NCBI GenBank assembly: GCA_963575745.1
Contig: CAUYUJ010001327.1
Span: 1 to 55,000, forward strand
Length of the DNA stretch: 55,000 nt
Source of the DNA: Prorocentrum cordatum
Taxonomy: Eukaryota > Sar > Dinophyceae > Prorocentrales > Prorocentraceae
Direction: 5' to 3'
Shown here piece by piece: positions 30,500 to 39,008 of the stretch. The notes under the pieces were generated by a model. That model did no database searches and was not told where the DNA came from. It saw only the letters and a program-made list of their open reading frames with translations. The position numbers and the translations under genes were made by a program. Position 1 is the first letter of the stretch, and the number at the start of each line of letters is the position of its first letter.

Positions 30500-30920
30500 G
30501 GCACAGCATGGCCCTGGCCGAGCATGGTAGTGGTGCACGGGCGCCCCACTCCGGAGTCCGGAGGGGGCCGCAAGGGCGCCTGCAGAGGCAGCTCGGTGCC
30601 CGCGCCGGGCGGGTCCTGCGAGGCGGGGATTTGCCCAGATCCACCGCCTGGGAACCGACGTCCTGGTGCCCCAGCGGGCGGTGGATGTGGATACATTTCG
30701 GCCCCTGGGGGGCCGAATCTATCCATATCCACCGCCTGTGGGGGTCCGCGAAGATCGAAGCCCCAGGCGGAGGTTATGGACAAACCCCCGCCGCGGCGGT
30801 CCGGGTCGTAGAAGCCCGGCGGCGGCTCGATGGGGAAGTCCGCCGCGGGCCGCGGCGGCGCCTCCTCCTTCTCTGGGACGCCAGCCCGTACCCCCTCGAC
30901 TCGTGAGAAAAATCACTGTG
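30500..30920 (-). pseudogene. Proline-rich duplicate of the 31206-31568 frame, rearranged
   Basis: On the minus strand, DFPIEPPPGFY (30805-30842) and TELPLQAPLRPPPD (about 30555-30600) match pieces of the frame at 31206-31568 but in the opposite order, separated by unrelated sequence. It looks like a broken tandem duplicate of the same exon. Function unknown. Confidence 0.35.
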
Positions 30921-30924
30921 GGAG

Positions 30925-31085
30925 GCTTGGGGCGGTTTTCGGCCTCTGGGGGCCCTCGCCGGGCCGCGGGATCGTCACAAAACATGAGTCAGGATGGAAC
31001 AACTGGTGCAGGGGAATGGGTCGAGACCTCTGGGGGTCGACGTTATGCAAAAATCATGACGTCGGGGGCCCGGGGAAGGACATGC
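30925..31085 (-). repeat. R1 copy, minus strand
   Basis: One of the clearest R1 copies. On the minus strand it reads CCCCCAGAGGTCTCGACCC, CATCCTGACTCATGTTTTGT, CGGCCCGGCGAGGGCCCCC and AGAGGCCGAAAACCG. Confidence 0.6.
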
Positions 31086-31143
31086 GACCACTATGTGCCC
31101 CCGCTCTGAGGCGCACGTCCGAAGCGAACTTACAGCACAAGCA

Positions 31144-31230
31144 TCGTGTAGTATACGTCGTCACCAGGTCGGCATGGCCAGGAAGCGACAGCAAGCGAGC
31201 ACATGCTAGAAGAAGTCTGAGCGCGTGCGT
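31144..31230 (+). repeat. Repeat R13, copy b
   Basis: GTAGTATACGTCGTCACCAG and GGCATGGCCAG match 23136-23225. Confidence 0.5.
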
Positions 31231-31568
31231 CTCCCCTGGGGGCGCGGCGCACACATCGTGTAGATCTGCTTGGGCTGTGCGTCCCAATCCTCGGCCGCGC
31301 CCGACCCCTCGGGATAAAAGCCTGGCGGCGGCTCGATGGGGAGGTCCAGCAGCGGGGGCCGCGGCGGCGCCTCCTCCTCCTCCTCCTCGTCCACGTCCTC
31401 CGACGCGCCCGGCAAGTCCGGGTAGAAGCCCGGCGGCGGCTGGATGGGGAAGTCCGGCGGGGGGCGCAAGGGTGCCTGCGGAGGCAACTCCGCTCGCGGC
31501 GCTGGGGTCGTCGGGCGCACGCCGATGACGTTGAGACCGATGACGTCCGGGCTGTCGTGCTGAGACAA
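31206..31568 (-). CDS. Proline-rich ORF with two PPPGFYP repeats, function unknown
   Basis: A 120-codon minus-strand frame. Two copies of a motif, DFPIQPPPGFYPDLPG (around residues 39-54) and DLPIEPPPGFYPEGSG (around residues 75-90), flank an acidic run (EDVDEEEEEEAP). Third codon positions are mostly G or C, in keeping with dinoflagellate genes. The motif repeats at DNA and protein level at 30500-30920 and 29091-29128, always on the minus strand, so this looks like part of a tandemly duplicated exon. No family is recognised. The ATG choice is arbitrary: the real exon could begin upstream, and no splice sites were established. Confidence 0.35.
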   Translation of the reverse strand: MSQHDSPDVIGLNVIGVRPTTPAPRAELPPQAPLRPPPDFPIQPPPGFYPDLPGASEDVDEEEEEEAPPRPPLLDLPIEPPPGFYPEGSGAAEDWDAQPKQIYTMCAPRPQGRRTRSDFF

Positions 31569-31601
31569 CTCCGACGTCCTTGTCTGAAAAGGAAGGCAGG
31601 A

Positions 31602-31763
31602 CCCTGAGATCCGGGCGTTGCAACTTTTTCATACCTGGCGTTTTCGATTGGTTTCGGGCCCCAGGGCCATCGCAGATCGGTGCGGCTCGAAAACGTGGAG
31701 CTGGATGATGGGGTCTAGGGCCCCTGCTGATGTTGCATTGTTTCGCAACGTCGGATCTCAGGG
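31602..31763. mobile_element. TIR element R2, copy b
   Basis: The best R2 copy. CCCTGAGATCCGGGCGTTGC at the left is inverted against GCAACGTCGGATCTCAGGG at the right. The 162-bp interior matches 26285-26460 and 46490-46670. Flanks AAGGCAGGA and AAGGACTAGGA may be a degraded target duplication. No coding capacity. Confidence 0.7.
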
Positions 31764-32204
31764 AAGGACTAGGAGAAGGGGGACAGGGCGGAAAGACGCG
31801 AGGGATGGAGGGATGGAGGGAGAAGGAGGACGAGGAGGGATGGAGGGAGAAGGAGGAGGAGGAGGAGGAGGAGGTGGAGCGTGCCTGGACGGTTGGTGGC
31901 GACAGCTCAAGAGATCCTCCGCCCGCCACCGGATGGGGATGGCGAGTGAGCGAGAGCGACAGCCCCATGTAGAACAACCTCAACGAAAGCAGAGTTCAGG
32001 GGGGGGGAGCAAGAGCAAAAGACGGTGATGGTCATCAGGCCAGATCTGCGACATCGACGCCGTACTGCCCAGGGCGACCGAAGACGGCGACGCACTTTCC
32101 TTCAGAACACCGCATGCCCCAGCAGCCGCTGCTTGAAGAAGCCATCGGTAAAGAAGCGAGCAGCACGCAAACCCGAAGCGACAGAGTGCCACGGCGCGTC
32201 GATC
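31764..32204. other. Unique DNA with a short GGA tract
   Basis: A GGAGGGAGAAGGAGGA minisatellite (about 31798-31872), then sequence without recognised genes up to the R4 element. Confidence 0.4.
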
Positions 32205-32215
32205 CACACTTGGCT

Positions 32216-32373
32216 TAAGTCGGGCGTGTCCTCCTACACGGGGATTTGGGGCGAAAAATGAAAATACCCCCAAAAAATACCCCTGAAATGCCCAAAAATT
32301 GTCAAAAAATGATCCCCTGACTATTTTTGGACTATTTTTGAACTCCCCCCCTGTAGCGGGACAAGCCCGATTT
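32216..32373. mobile_element. TIR element R4, copy b, with 11-bp direct repeat
   Basis: Ends AAGTCGGGCGTGTCCTCCTA and (inverted) AAATCGGGCTTGTCCCGCTA match over about 27 bases. The element is flanked by an exact 11-bp direct repeat, CACACTTGGCT at 32205-32215 and 32374-32384. TIRs plus a 9-11 bp target duplication are the hallmark of Mutator-like elements. The interior is AT-rich and non-coding. Confidence 0.8.
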
Positions 32374-32486
32374 CACACTTGGCTGCGGCGGCTGGTCCGG
32401 CGAGAGGCCCAACCAGGAGGGCAGTGCCGCCGTCCTGCGCGCGCCCGCCCGCGAGGGCGGCCGGGCACGGCCACCAGAGACTCGTT

Positions 32487-32657
32487 TGAAGGGGCCCCGG
32501 GACACACAAGTAAATACACACAAACAGCAGGATCCCCCATGTTTTCCCATATGTTCTGGGTTTGGGTCTTCCCCCCCCCACTTCACATCATGTTCCCATA
32601 ATTTCTAAGAAATCGACGACCCATCGTGTCTGTGTGTTTCTTCCCCTCCGGATTGTC
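32487..32657. mobile_element. TIR-like element R5, copy b
   Basis: Matches 13631-13785 throughout: GAAGGGGCCCCGGGACACAC, ATACACACAAACA, CCCATGTTTTCCCATAT and TGTGTCTGTGTG then CCCCTCC. Possible 9-bp flanks GACTCGTTT and GATTGTCTT agree only partly. Confidence 0.5.
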
Positions 32658-32849
32658 TTCCCCCGGCCCGGGTCAGGGGCTGCGGCTCGCAGGCCGGCGG
32701 AGCCCGTCGGGCGTCCTGGAGCCATCTGGGGGCCCTTCCCGCCTGGGCTGCCCGTCGGGCTGCCCTGGGGGGCGGGGGGGGCCGCCCCGACGGACGCAGG
32801 CAGGGAGGGTTCCAATGAGGACGCCCGCACGCGCGTGCTGGCCTCGCTC
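32658..32849. other. Unique GC-rich DNA between two TIR elements
   Basis: GC-rich with a GGGGGGCGGGGGGG run. Open frames on both strands, no recognised product. Confidence 0.3.
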
Positions 32850-33039
32850 TACAGTCATCGGCCTGACCTAAGGAACGATAAATAAGGAACGAAGCCCCTT
32901 TTTTATCCCAAGGAATAACGCATAAGGAACGATAAATAACAAATAACGCATGAGGAACTGTAAATAACGCATGCAAACCTAAGGAACGACCGAGCCCCTT
33001 TGGAAAAGCAAGTGTTCCTTACTCAAGCCGCTCACTGTA
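32850..33039. mobile_element. TA-flanked TIR element R3, copy c
   Basis: Starts TACAGTCATCGGCCTGACC-TAAGGAACG and ends CGTTCC-like sequence, ACTCAAGCCGCTCACTGTA. Arms match over about 28 bases when one is inverted. TA outside CAGT at both ends is kept. The interior carries extra copies of a TAAGGAACGATAAATAA-like unit not present in copies a and b. Confidence 0.7.
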
Positions 33040-33870
33040 TGCTCGAGGCCTCCGCGTGCAGCTCTCGTCCCCTACGGCATCGTTGTCAGCGGCGTCAAAG
33101 CTGCCATCACCCATGGGCGCGAGCCGCGGCGCCAGGCCCTGGTCGGGCCAGGCCCTGGGGACTGGGGAGAGCGCGTGCGGCACCCGGCCAAAGAGCGGAA
33201 ACCTCCTCGATCGCGCGTCCCCGTGTATGGTGGTCCTCCTCGTCCTCCTCGTCCTCCTCGTCCTCCTCGTCCTCCTCGTCCTCCTCGTCCTCCTCGTCCT
33301 GGTCCTCCTCGTTCTCTTCGTTCCCCTCGCCCTCCTCGTCCTCTTCGCCCTCCTCGTTCTCCTCGTTTTCCTCGTCCTCCTCGTCCTCTTCGCCCTCCTC
33401 GTCCTCCTCGTTTTCCTCGTCCTCCTCGTCCTCCTCGTCCTCCTCGAACCCACAATCACGGCGATGGCAAGCCCTGCCAGACTTGCAAAAACCAGCGCTG
33501 GGCACCCTCCCACGGCAAAGGTGCTCGAGTGCGCTCGCGGCGCGGGCAGCATGAGGTGAGCAAGCCGAGGCTGCGAAGGACTCACACGCTCCTCAACGTT
33601 CGCGCGCCAACCGTCCAAGCTCGAGGTCATGCCATCAGCTCTTTTTCCCAATGCTAGATCCATGAATCGCGACACCGCTTCTCCTGATCGACTGGCAAAA
33701 CGGCAGGCAAAACCGATTCCTTTCACCAGGCCAGGGAGAGATCGGACGATTTCCTCCATGGCAACTTCGATGTTAAAGTCCACTGTCGCGGGTCGTTCAT
33801 TGCGTTGTTGCTGGAAGCCACCCGTACTCGGGTGAAACTTCAGAGGAGCCAGACCGACGCAAAGACACAT
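33019..33870 (-). CDS. Candidate single-pass membrane protein ORF with a microsatellite-coded basic run
   Basis: A 283-codon minus-strand frame, unrecognised. The N-terminal half has varied protein-like composition (MEEIVRSLPGLVKGIGF, then SRFMDLALGKRADGM). One hydrophobic stretch of about 20 residues (CPALVFASLAGLAIAVIVG, near residues 120-140) could be a membrane segment. Arg-Thr-Arg repeats coded by the CCTCGT array follow, then a varied tail (LAPMGDGSFDAADNDAVGDE). The tail runs into the R3 element at its 3' end, so the stop is probably not native. A neighbouring minus-strand frame upstream (33797-33991) has a plausible Ser/Asp-rich stretch and could be another exon. Evidence is composition only. 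Confidence 0.25.
   Translation of the reverse strand: MCLCVGLAPLKFHPSTGGFQQQRNERPATVDFNIEVAMEEIVRSLPGLVKGIGFACRFASRSGEAVSRFMDLALGKRADGMTSSLDGWRANVEERVSPSQPRLAHLMLPAPRAHSSTFAVGGCPALVFASLAGLAIAVIVGSRRTRRTRRTRKTRRTRRAKRTRRTRKTRRTRRAKRTRRARGTKRTRRTRTRRTRRTRRTRRTRRTRRTRRTTIHGDARSRRFPLFGRVPHALSPVPRAWPDQGLAPRLAPMGDGSFDAADNDAVGDESCTRRPRAYSERLE
33228..33447 (+). repeat. CCTCGT hexamer array
   Basis: CCTCGT units with TTCGTT and CGCC variants. A six-base unit keeps frame, so long Glu-Asp or Arg-Thr runs appear on the minus strand. Confidence 0.95.
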
Positions 33871-34480
33871 TCGAAGAGGATTGGCTGTTCACCTCGTCGT
33901 CGTCAGAGCTCTCCTTGGGGGGCCTCAGCAGAGCCACCAATGGCGTTCCCTGAGGAAGGAAACTGGTTAAGCTTGCCCTCGAAAATCGCAATCGTACTGT
34001 TCATGCTTCCGACCAAATCACTGAAGGAGGCGAGCTGCCCAGCATATATACGGTAGGCATCCTGGAGAAGTTCTGGAACCGATACCCTCTGCGGCAGATG
34101 TGCAGCACCAGGCGTAAAGACAGGCGCCTGTTTGTCGAAAGTCGAACCAGTTACCCGCCGCCTGTACTGCGTACCAAAGCGGGGCACGCACAGTGAAAAC
34201 GATATCATTGTTAGTACGTTGGGATATCCCACGGGCGGATATCGCACATGCGTTCCACGAACCCCGCGGCGATATGTTAGCACATCAAATCAACATAACA
34301 TGTTCGTCGGGACCAGGTTGCAAATATATGCAAGTGCTGAAACAAGAGCGTTATGAATTGGAACGGCTGGCAAAATTAGCAAACATCGCAACCAACCACA
34401 GAACATCAGGAGCCCAGTTGGGAGCCAGCTGGAACCGAAAACAGCTGAAGTCCGTCAGCGTCTGCACCAAAAGCCACGAA
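33871..34480. other. Lower-GC region with protein-like frames on both strands
   Basis: On the minus strand, 33903-34283 contains RVSVPELLQDAYRIYAG and SDLVGSMNSTIAIFEGK. On the plus strand, 34193-34480 contains KYMQVLKQERYELERLAK and ANIATNHRTSGAQLG. The GC content is lower than the surroundings. I cannot decide which strand codes, if either, and recognise no family. Confidence 0.3.
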
Positions 34481-35336
34481 GGAGGAGAGCGGACGTTCTC
34501 GTCCTCCTCCTCCCCCCTGCTCCCGCGAGGTCCTGCGATCCGCCCGCTCACGAGCAGCGAGCCGCGGCGAGGCCCGCACACCAGCCAGGAGGAGGAGGAG
34601 GAGATGATGGGGTCGGCCGCGGGTGCGGACGGTGAGGAGGCCCCCTTCCGGGGAGAGACGCGAGACAGAGGCTGCGCCTCTTGGGGTATCGCACGGCATC
34701 CGTTGAGCCACCAGTGAAACCCCGAGCAAGGCCCAACCTGCTGGGAATCGGGCGGCCGCCACACGATGCATCCCCAGCGATCGACGGGGACCTCTCTCCT
34801 GAATCGCCGCACGCACTCACGGCACATCCGTGGTTTCCTAAGGAAAAATCCACTCGCGGTCGGCTTCAACCATGGGTGGACTCCCTGCTTGCCGTGGGCT
34901 TCGCGGACGCGCAGTCCTTGTCACTCTGCCGTGTTGTGGGGCCCTTGGCGCACGTGGCCTGGAATCGGGACACAGCATGCCGCCAAAAGAAGAGGGAGGG
35001 GGAGCAGCACCAGAGGTGGCGGCGGCAGCGACAACATAAGGGCCCAGGGGCAGGGCAGGGGGGGTGCAGGGCTTGACGCCCTGGCGCAGCCACTGGCCTG
35101 GCAGACGCCCTCGCTTCCCTCTGTGCGGGCAGCTTTTCCACTGGCCCGGCCCGTGCCCCGTCGAGCAGCGCCAAAAATGCATGCTCAGCTTCCTTCAGGA
35201 GCAGCTGAGGCTCTTGCTCTGCATCAGAACGTTCGGCATCTGATGGTTGATGGAGACTGAAGGCTCCAGCCTTGGCAACTGCACCGGCATACCCATTACC
35301 GACAGCAAACCGCCATTCTCAAGAGAAAAGGAGGCA
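34481..35336. other. Unique DNA, no gene recognised
   Basis: Overlapping open frames on both strands (for example 34351-34869 minus and 34766-35260 plus). No repeat family or domain is seen apart from a short GGA run at 34588-34603. Confidence 0.35.
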
Positions 35337-35590
35337 CAAGAGAAGGAGGAGGAGGAGGAGGAGGAAGAGGAGGAGGACGGAGGAGGTGGTATAGGAGGCG
35401 CCCTAAAGATGGCGTGTAGGCCTCCAGGACGGGAGAGTTCGAAGGAGGGAGAAGGAGAGGACGGAGGACGCAGGACTGAGGAGCGGGAGATCGGGGGAGG
35501 GAGGAAGGGAAGGGAGGTGCAGGGAGGAAGAGGAGTGAGGCAAGAGAGAGGGCAGAGGACCCGGGGACGGAGGGATGAAGGAAGCGGGAA
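35337..35590 (-). repeat. GGA-rich purine tract
   Basis: GGA to about 35395, then irregular GGGAGG, GAGAGG and GGAC units. Confidence 0.8.
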
Positions 35591-36479
35591 ATTCTGTTTG
35601 GACGCCCGACATGGCTACGGAAAAATGGGTACGATGCCCAACAGCACATGCTGTCCAATGCTGACAGCAGCCACTGTTGGCCAGGCGGCCTTCTGCCTCA
35701 AATGGACACCGCCCGCGGCGCCACCGACGGCGAGTCCAGCTCAAAATGAAACGGAAATCACGGATGTCCTCTGTACCCATTTCGTCCGTACGGATGCCAG
35801 GGCGGTTCTCTGACGTCCTGTCTGGGAAGCCTGCGGGCGACCACGCTGCGGCGCCCAGCAGCACAAGGCCGATCACGGACAGGATGCCCGCCGCGGCGAA
35901 GGCGCCGCGCCTCGGCGCGGAGCGCAAAAAATCTCTGTGTTCCGCGACGGCGGGCTCGGACGGCGGGCCTCTGTGGGTGACGACTGCGGGTCCCACACTG
36001 GCAGGCTCGTGCCGTGCCGACTCCGACGCCGGCTCCTGACACCGCGGGGACCCTTCCGCCTCGAACGATCGGCCGCGTCCGAAACGCCGGATCTCTCCAC
36101 GTCGACCGAGCCCGTGTCCCCAGCGGCGTTCAGCATCGAACGCCAGCGGCGGGGCCGCCGCCGATCGGCGCGGCGCGAAAAAACCTGCCGCAGAGGCGCG
36201 GCCCGCGGGCGGAGGGGGCGTGCGGGCAGGGCGGGGGGGGGCGTCTCGCCGAGGGCTCGCCCCGCCAGCTCCGGCCGTGAGGCCTGGCGCGCGCAACGTC
36301 TGCGGCAGGCTCTCGCGTCGCGACGGCCCCAGCCAGGAGAAGCCCAAGCGGCACAAGCCCAAACTTTTGGCGCCCCGCGCGGATTTCTTGGATCTGCGCC
36401 GGACCCCCCCCCCCTGGCGCGCGGAGCGCGCCAGGGGCGGCGCCGGAGGTGCCGCCGGGGGGGGCCAGCGCGGACCCAA
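35403..36479 (-). CDS. Weak candidate ORF with one membrane segment
   Basis: A 358-codon minus-strand frame. Its centre has varied composition and one clear hydrophobic stretch (FAAAGILSVIGLVLLGAAAW, about 35840-35900) preceded by RRG and followed by PDRTSENRPGIRTDEMG, as in the N-terminal anchor of a membrane protein. The 5' portion overlaps the foldback at 36369-36503 and the 3' portion is coded by the purine tract, so at most about 35740-36170 could be a real exon. No family recognised. Confidence 0.2.
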   Translation of the reverse strand: MGPRWPPPAAPPAPPLARSARQGGGVRRRSKKSARGAKSLGLCRLGFSWLGPSRRESLPQTLRAPGLTAGAGGASPRRDAPPRPARTPPPPAGRASAAGFFAPRRSAAAPPLAFDAERRWGHGLGRRGEIRRFGRGRSFEAEGSPRCQEPASESARHEPASVGPAVVTHRGPPSEPAVAEHRDFLRSAPRRGAFAAAGILSVIGLVLLGAAAWSPAGFPDRTSENRPGIRTDEMGTEDIRDFRFILSWTRRRWRRGRCPFEAEGRLANSGCCQHWTACAVGHRTHFSVAMSGVQTEFPASFIPPSPGPLPSLLPHSSSSLHLPSLPPSPDLPLLSPASSVLSFSLLRTLPSWRPTRHL

Positions 36480-36503
36480 GAAGTCCGCGCGGAGCGCGTT
36501 CTA
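36369..36503. repeat. Long foldback with a perfect 12-bp inner hairpin
   Basis: The centre is CCCCTGGCGCGC (36411-36422), GGA, then its exact complement (36426-36437). Outward, CCGCGCGGATTTCTTGGATC at the left matches the complement of GACCCAAGAAGTCCGCGCGG at the right over about 40 bases with few mismatches, apart from about 25 extra bases in the right half. Confidence 0.7.
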
Positions 36504-36684
36504 TGACGTTGTTTCTTCTTCGACCAGCGCTGGACTCCGACACCGCGTGGATCGTTCAGCCTGGAGCGATCAACCGTTTCCGAAAAACATCAGGTCATGC
36601 AACCTCGGCCGATTCTGGGCCCCCGGCAGAGCGCAGCGTGGCACGCCGGCGGCGGGGTCGCCACCAGTCGACACGACTTGAAGC

Positions 36685-36767
36685 TACCGTACAAGGACTG
36701 AGCGCTGGTCGTCTTCAAAAGGGAGCGCTCGCCCTGGCGCCGCGCACGTTCGGCTCGAAAGTCTGCA
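36685..36767 (+). repeat. Partial unit of the 92-bp minisatellite
   Basis: GCTCGCCCTGGCGCCGCGCAC followed by TCGAAAGTCTGCAG resembles the unit at 37960-38690, cut off by the GGA tract. Confidence 0.4.
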
Positions 36768-37310
36768 GGAGGAGGATGGTGAGGAGGAGGAGGAGGAGGA
36801 GGAGGAGGAGGAGGACGAGAAGGAGGAGGAGGAGGAGGAGGAGGAGGAGAACGAGGAGGAGGAGGAGGAGGAGGAGGAGGAGGACGGACGACGAGGGCGA
36901 GGGAAAGGAGGGGGAGGGGGAAGAGGAGAAAGAGGAGGAGGAGGAGGAGAAGGAGGAGGAAGAGGAGGAGGAGGAGGAAAAGAAGGAGGAGGACAAGGAC
37001 GAGGCGGAGGAGGAGGAGGAGGAGGAGGCGAAAGGAGGAGAAGGAGGAGGATGGTGAGGAGGAGGACGAGGAGGAGGAGGGGGAGGCGGAGGAGCAGGAG
37101 GAGGAAGAGGAGGACGAGGAGGAGGAGGAGGGAGAGGAGGAGGAAGAGGAGGAGGAGGAAAAGCAGGAGAAGCAGGAGGAGGAGGAGGAGGAGGGGGAGG
37201 AGGAGGGGGAGGAGGGAGGAGGAGGAGGAGGAGGAGGGGAGGAGGAGAGGAGGAGGAGGAGGAGGAGGAGGAGACCAGCATACAAGGAGGAGGAGGAGGA
37301 GGAGGAGCAG
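36768..37310 (-). repeat. GGA polypurine tract
   Basis: Over 500 bases of GGA with GAC, GAAA and GCA variants. GGAGGATGGTGAGGAGGA occurs twice (about 36772 and 37045), so the tract may have been partly duplicated. Confidence 0.95.
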
Positions 37311-37955
37311 TTTTTGTTCAGGATGGAGGGCGGCTCCTTCTCCAAAGGGACCTCTCGACGCAGCTCCGCCCACACCTTCGTCTGAGAAGCTTGTGGCAGC
37401 TGCAGGGCTGGGGGGGCGGCTCCTCGTCAAGCTGGGGCTCTCGATTGGGACCCCCTCGGACTCAAAGATGTAGCAGCTGCACGAATGGAGGGCATATCCC
37501 CTGCAACATGGGGCTCTTGATGGAGAGGCGTCCTCGAAGTTCATATGACCAAAAGTGCAAACTTGTGTAACGATGACACGGACGGAGCGCTGTGTTTGTT
37601 CAAAACGGAGATACTGCTGGCACCTCACTGCACTGCATCACCACCCAGTTTTCGCAAGGAGGATTACGCCAAAGGAACATGCAAAACACCTCCTTCTGGA
37701 AACGGGGATCCCGCGTCATTGGCAGGCCCATGGGGTGCTGGCATTGTAAGGGGAAGCTTCGCATAGGGAACAGGAAGGCTTGCGAAGACGCATGAGGAGA
37801 CTTGAGACGGGAGGGTAGGTTGTAGCATCGCTGACGCATCTTAGAACTACTCTGGTTCGACTCCATCCCCTTCTCAATTTTCATCATCCATTCCTTTTCC
37901 TTCTAATTAACTCCTCCCTGTCGCACCCCGGGACGTTTCGGCAGGGCGGGCCAGG
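37311..37955. other. Unique lower-GC DNA, no gene recognised
   Basis: A balanced-composition stretch. Short plus-strand frames (37545-37766) and a minus-strand frame (37600-37887) overlap without domain evidence. Confidence 0.35.
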
Positions 37956-37959
37956 CGCT

Positions 37960-38690
37960 TCGCCTGAGACTCCCTCACCATGAATGGTCCTGAGGCCTCG
38001 AATCTGCCATGGCTTGACGGACGTAGGGCGGGCCAGTTTCAGAATGCGGCTCCAGCCTTAGCACCGCGCACTGTCGTCTCAAGAGATTGCAAGAGCTTCG
38101 AGGACGGAGCGCGGGCCGCTCACAAAATGCGGCACTCGCCGCAGCACCGCGCGCACAGGCGTCTCAAAAGCTTGCCACAGCTTCGAGGACGGAGGGCGGC
38201 GCCTTTTTAAACCTGTGGCTCTCCCCGTAGCGCCGCGCCGCAGGCTTGCCGGAAAAGGCTGCTGCCACAGCTTAACGGATGGATGGCGGCGCCTTGGTTT
38301 CAAATGTGTGGCTTACAGTCGGGGCGTTGACCTAAGGAGCCCTAAATGAGGAACGGGGCCCCTTTCTCCCATAAGTTGAACTTCGATTTCCCATGGAAAA
38401 CCTCGGGAAAACAGAAGGCAAACTGTAGAACAATCAAGGAACACCGAGCCCCTCCCCAACGAAAAGGGTTCCTTCTGCAGGGCCCCGGCTGCACTAGCAC
38501 GCGAGCATCGGTCTTACAAGTCTGCCACCGCTTAATGCCAAAGTGTGGCGCTCGCCGTAGCGCTGCGCACCTTCGTCTCAAAAGCATCCAACAGCATCAA
38601 GGACGGAGGGCAGTTACTTGTCAAAGTGTGGCTCTCGCCTCAGCACCGCGCACACTCGTCTCAAAAGTTTGAAGCATGGTCAAGGATTAT
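37960..38690 (+). repeat. 92-bp minisatellite interrupted by an R3 element
   Basis: About six diverged units share GTGTGGCTCTCGCC, TAGCACCGCGCAC, TCGTCTCAAAAG, TTGCCACAGCTTCGAGGAC and GGAGGGCGGCGCC. The R3 element sits inside a unit: GTGTGGCT before it and CTAGCACGCGAGCATCG after it are the two halves of one unit. An inverted piece of the same unit is at 54885-55000. Confidence 0.7.
38314..38493. mobile_element. TA-flanked TIR element R3, copy b
   Basis: Starts TACAGTCGGGGCGTTGACC and ends GGGCCCCGGCTGCA, where the final TGCA replaces TGTA. The interior closely matches copy a (CCCATAAGTTGAACTTCG, CGAGCCCCTCCCCAACG). It is inserted in the 92-bp minisatellite. Confidence 0.8.
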
Positions 38691-39008
38691 TACGGCTGGC
38701 GTCCCAGAAATGGTGCTGACACGATTTCGGATTGTCAGGCCCCCAATCGTCACGACGATTCAAGGTGCTGAAGTCCCAAGAATGGCGTCCTGGCACGATT
38801 CAGGATCGCCTGGACGCAACAGCAACGTTGAATCGCAGCTGTGCCGTCCAGGAAAGGTGTGGTGGCACGATGAAGGATTATCAGACTTGTCTTCCAATGG
38901 GGCACTTCCCGAAGTGAGAATGCATTATTTCAGGGAACTGTGACAAGGCAACTTGGAGAAGGGTTGATTGCAATAACGATGGCGCGTCTTGGGTTTACAC
39001 TGGTCCAT
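38691..39008 (+). repeat. Short imperfect repeats
   Basis: GGCACGATT or GACACGATT followed by AGGAT recurs at about 38720, 38793 and 38865. No gene recognised. Confidence 0.4.
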
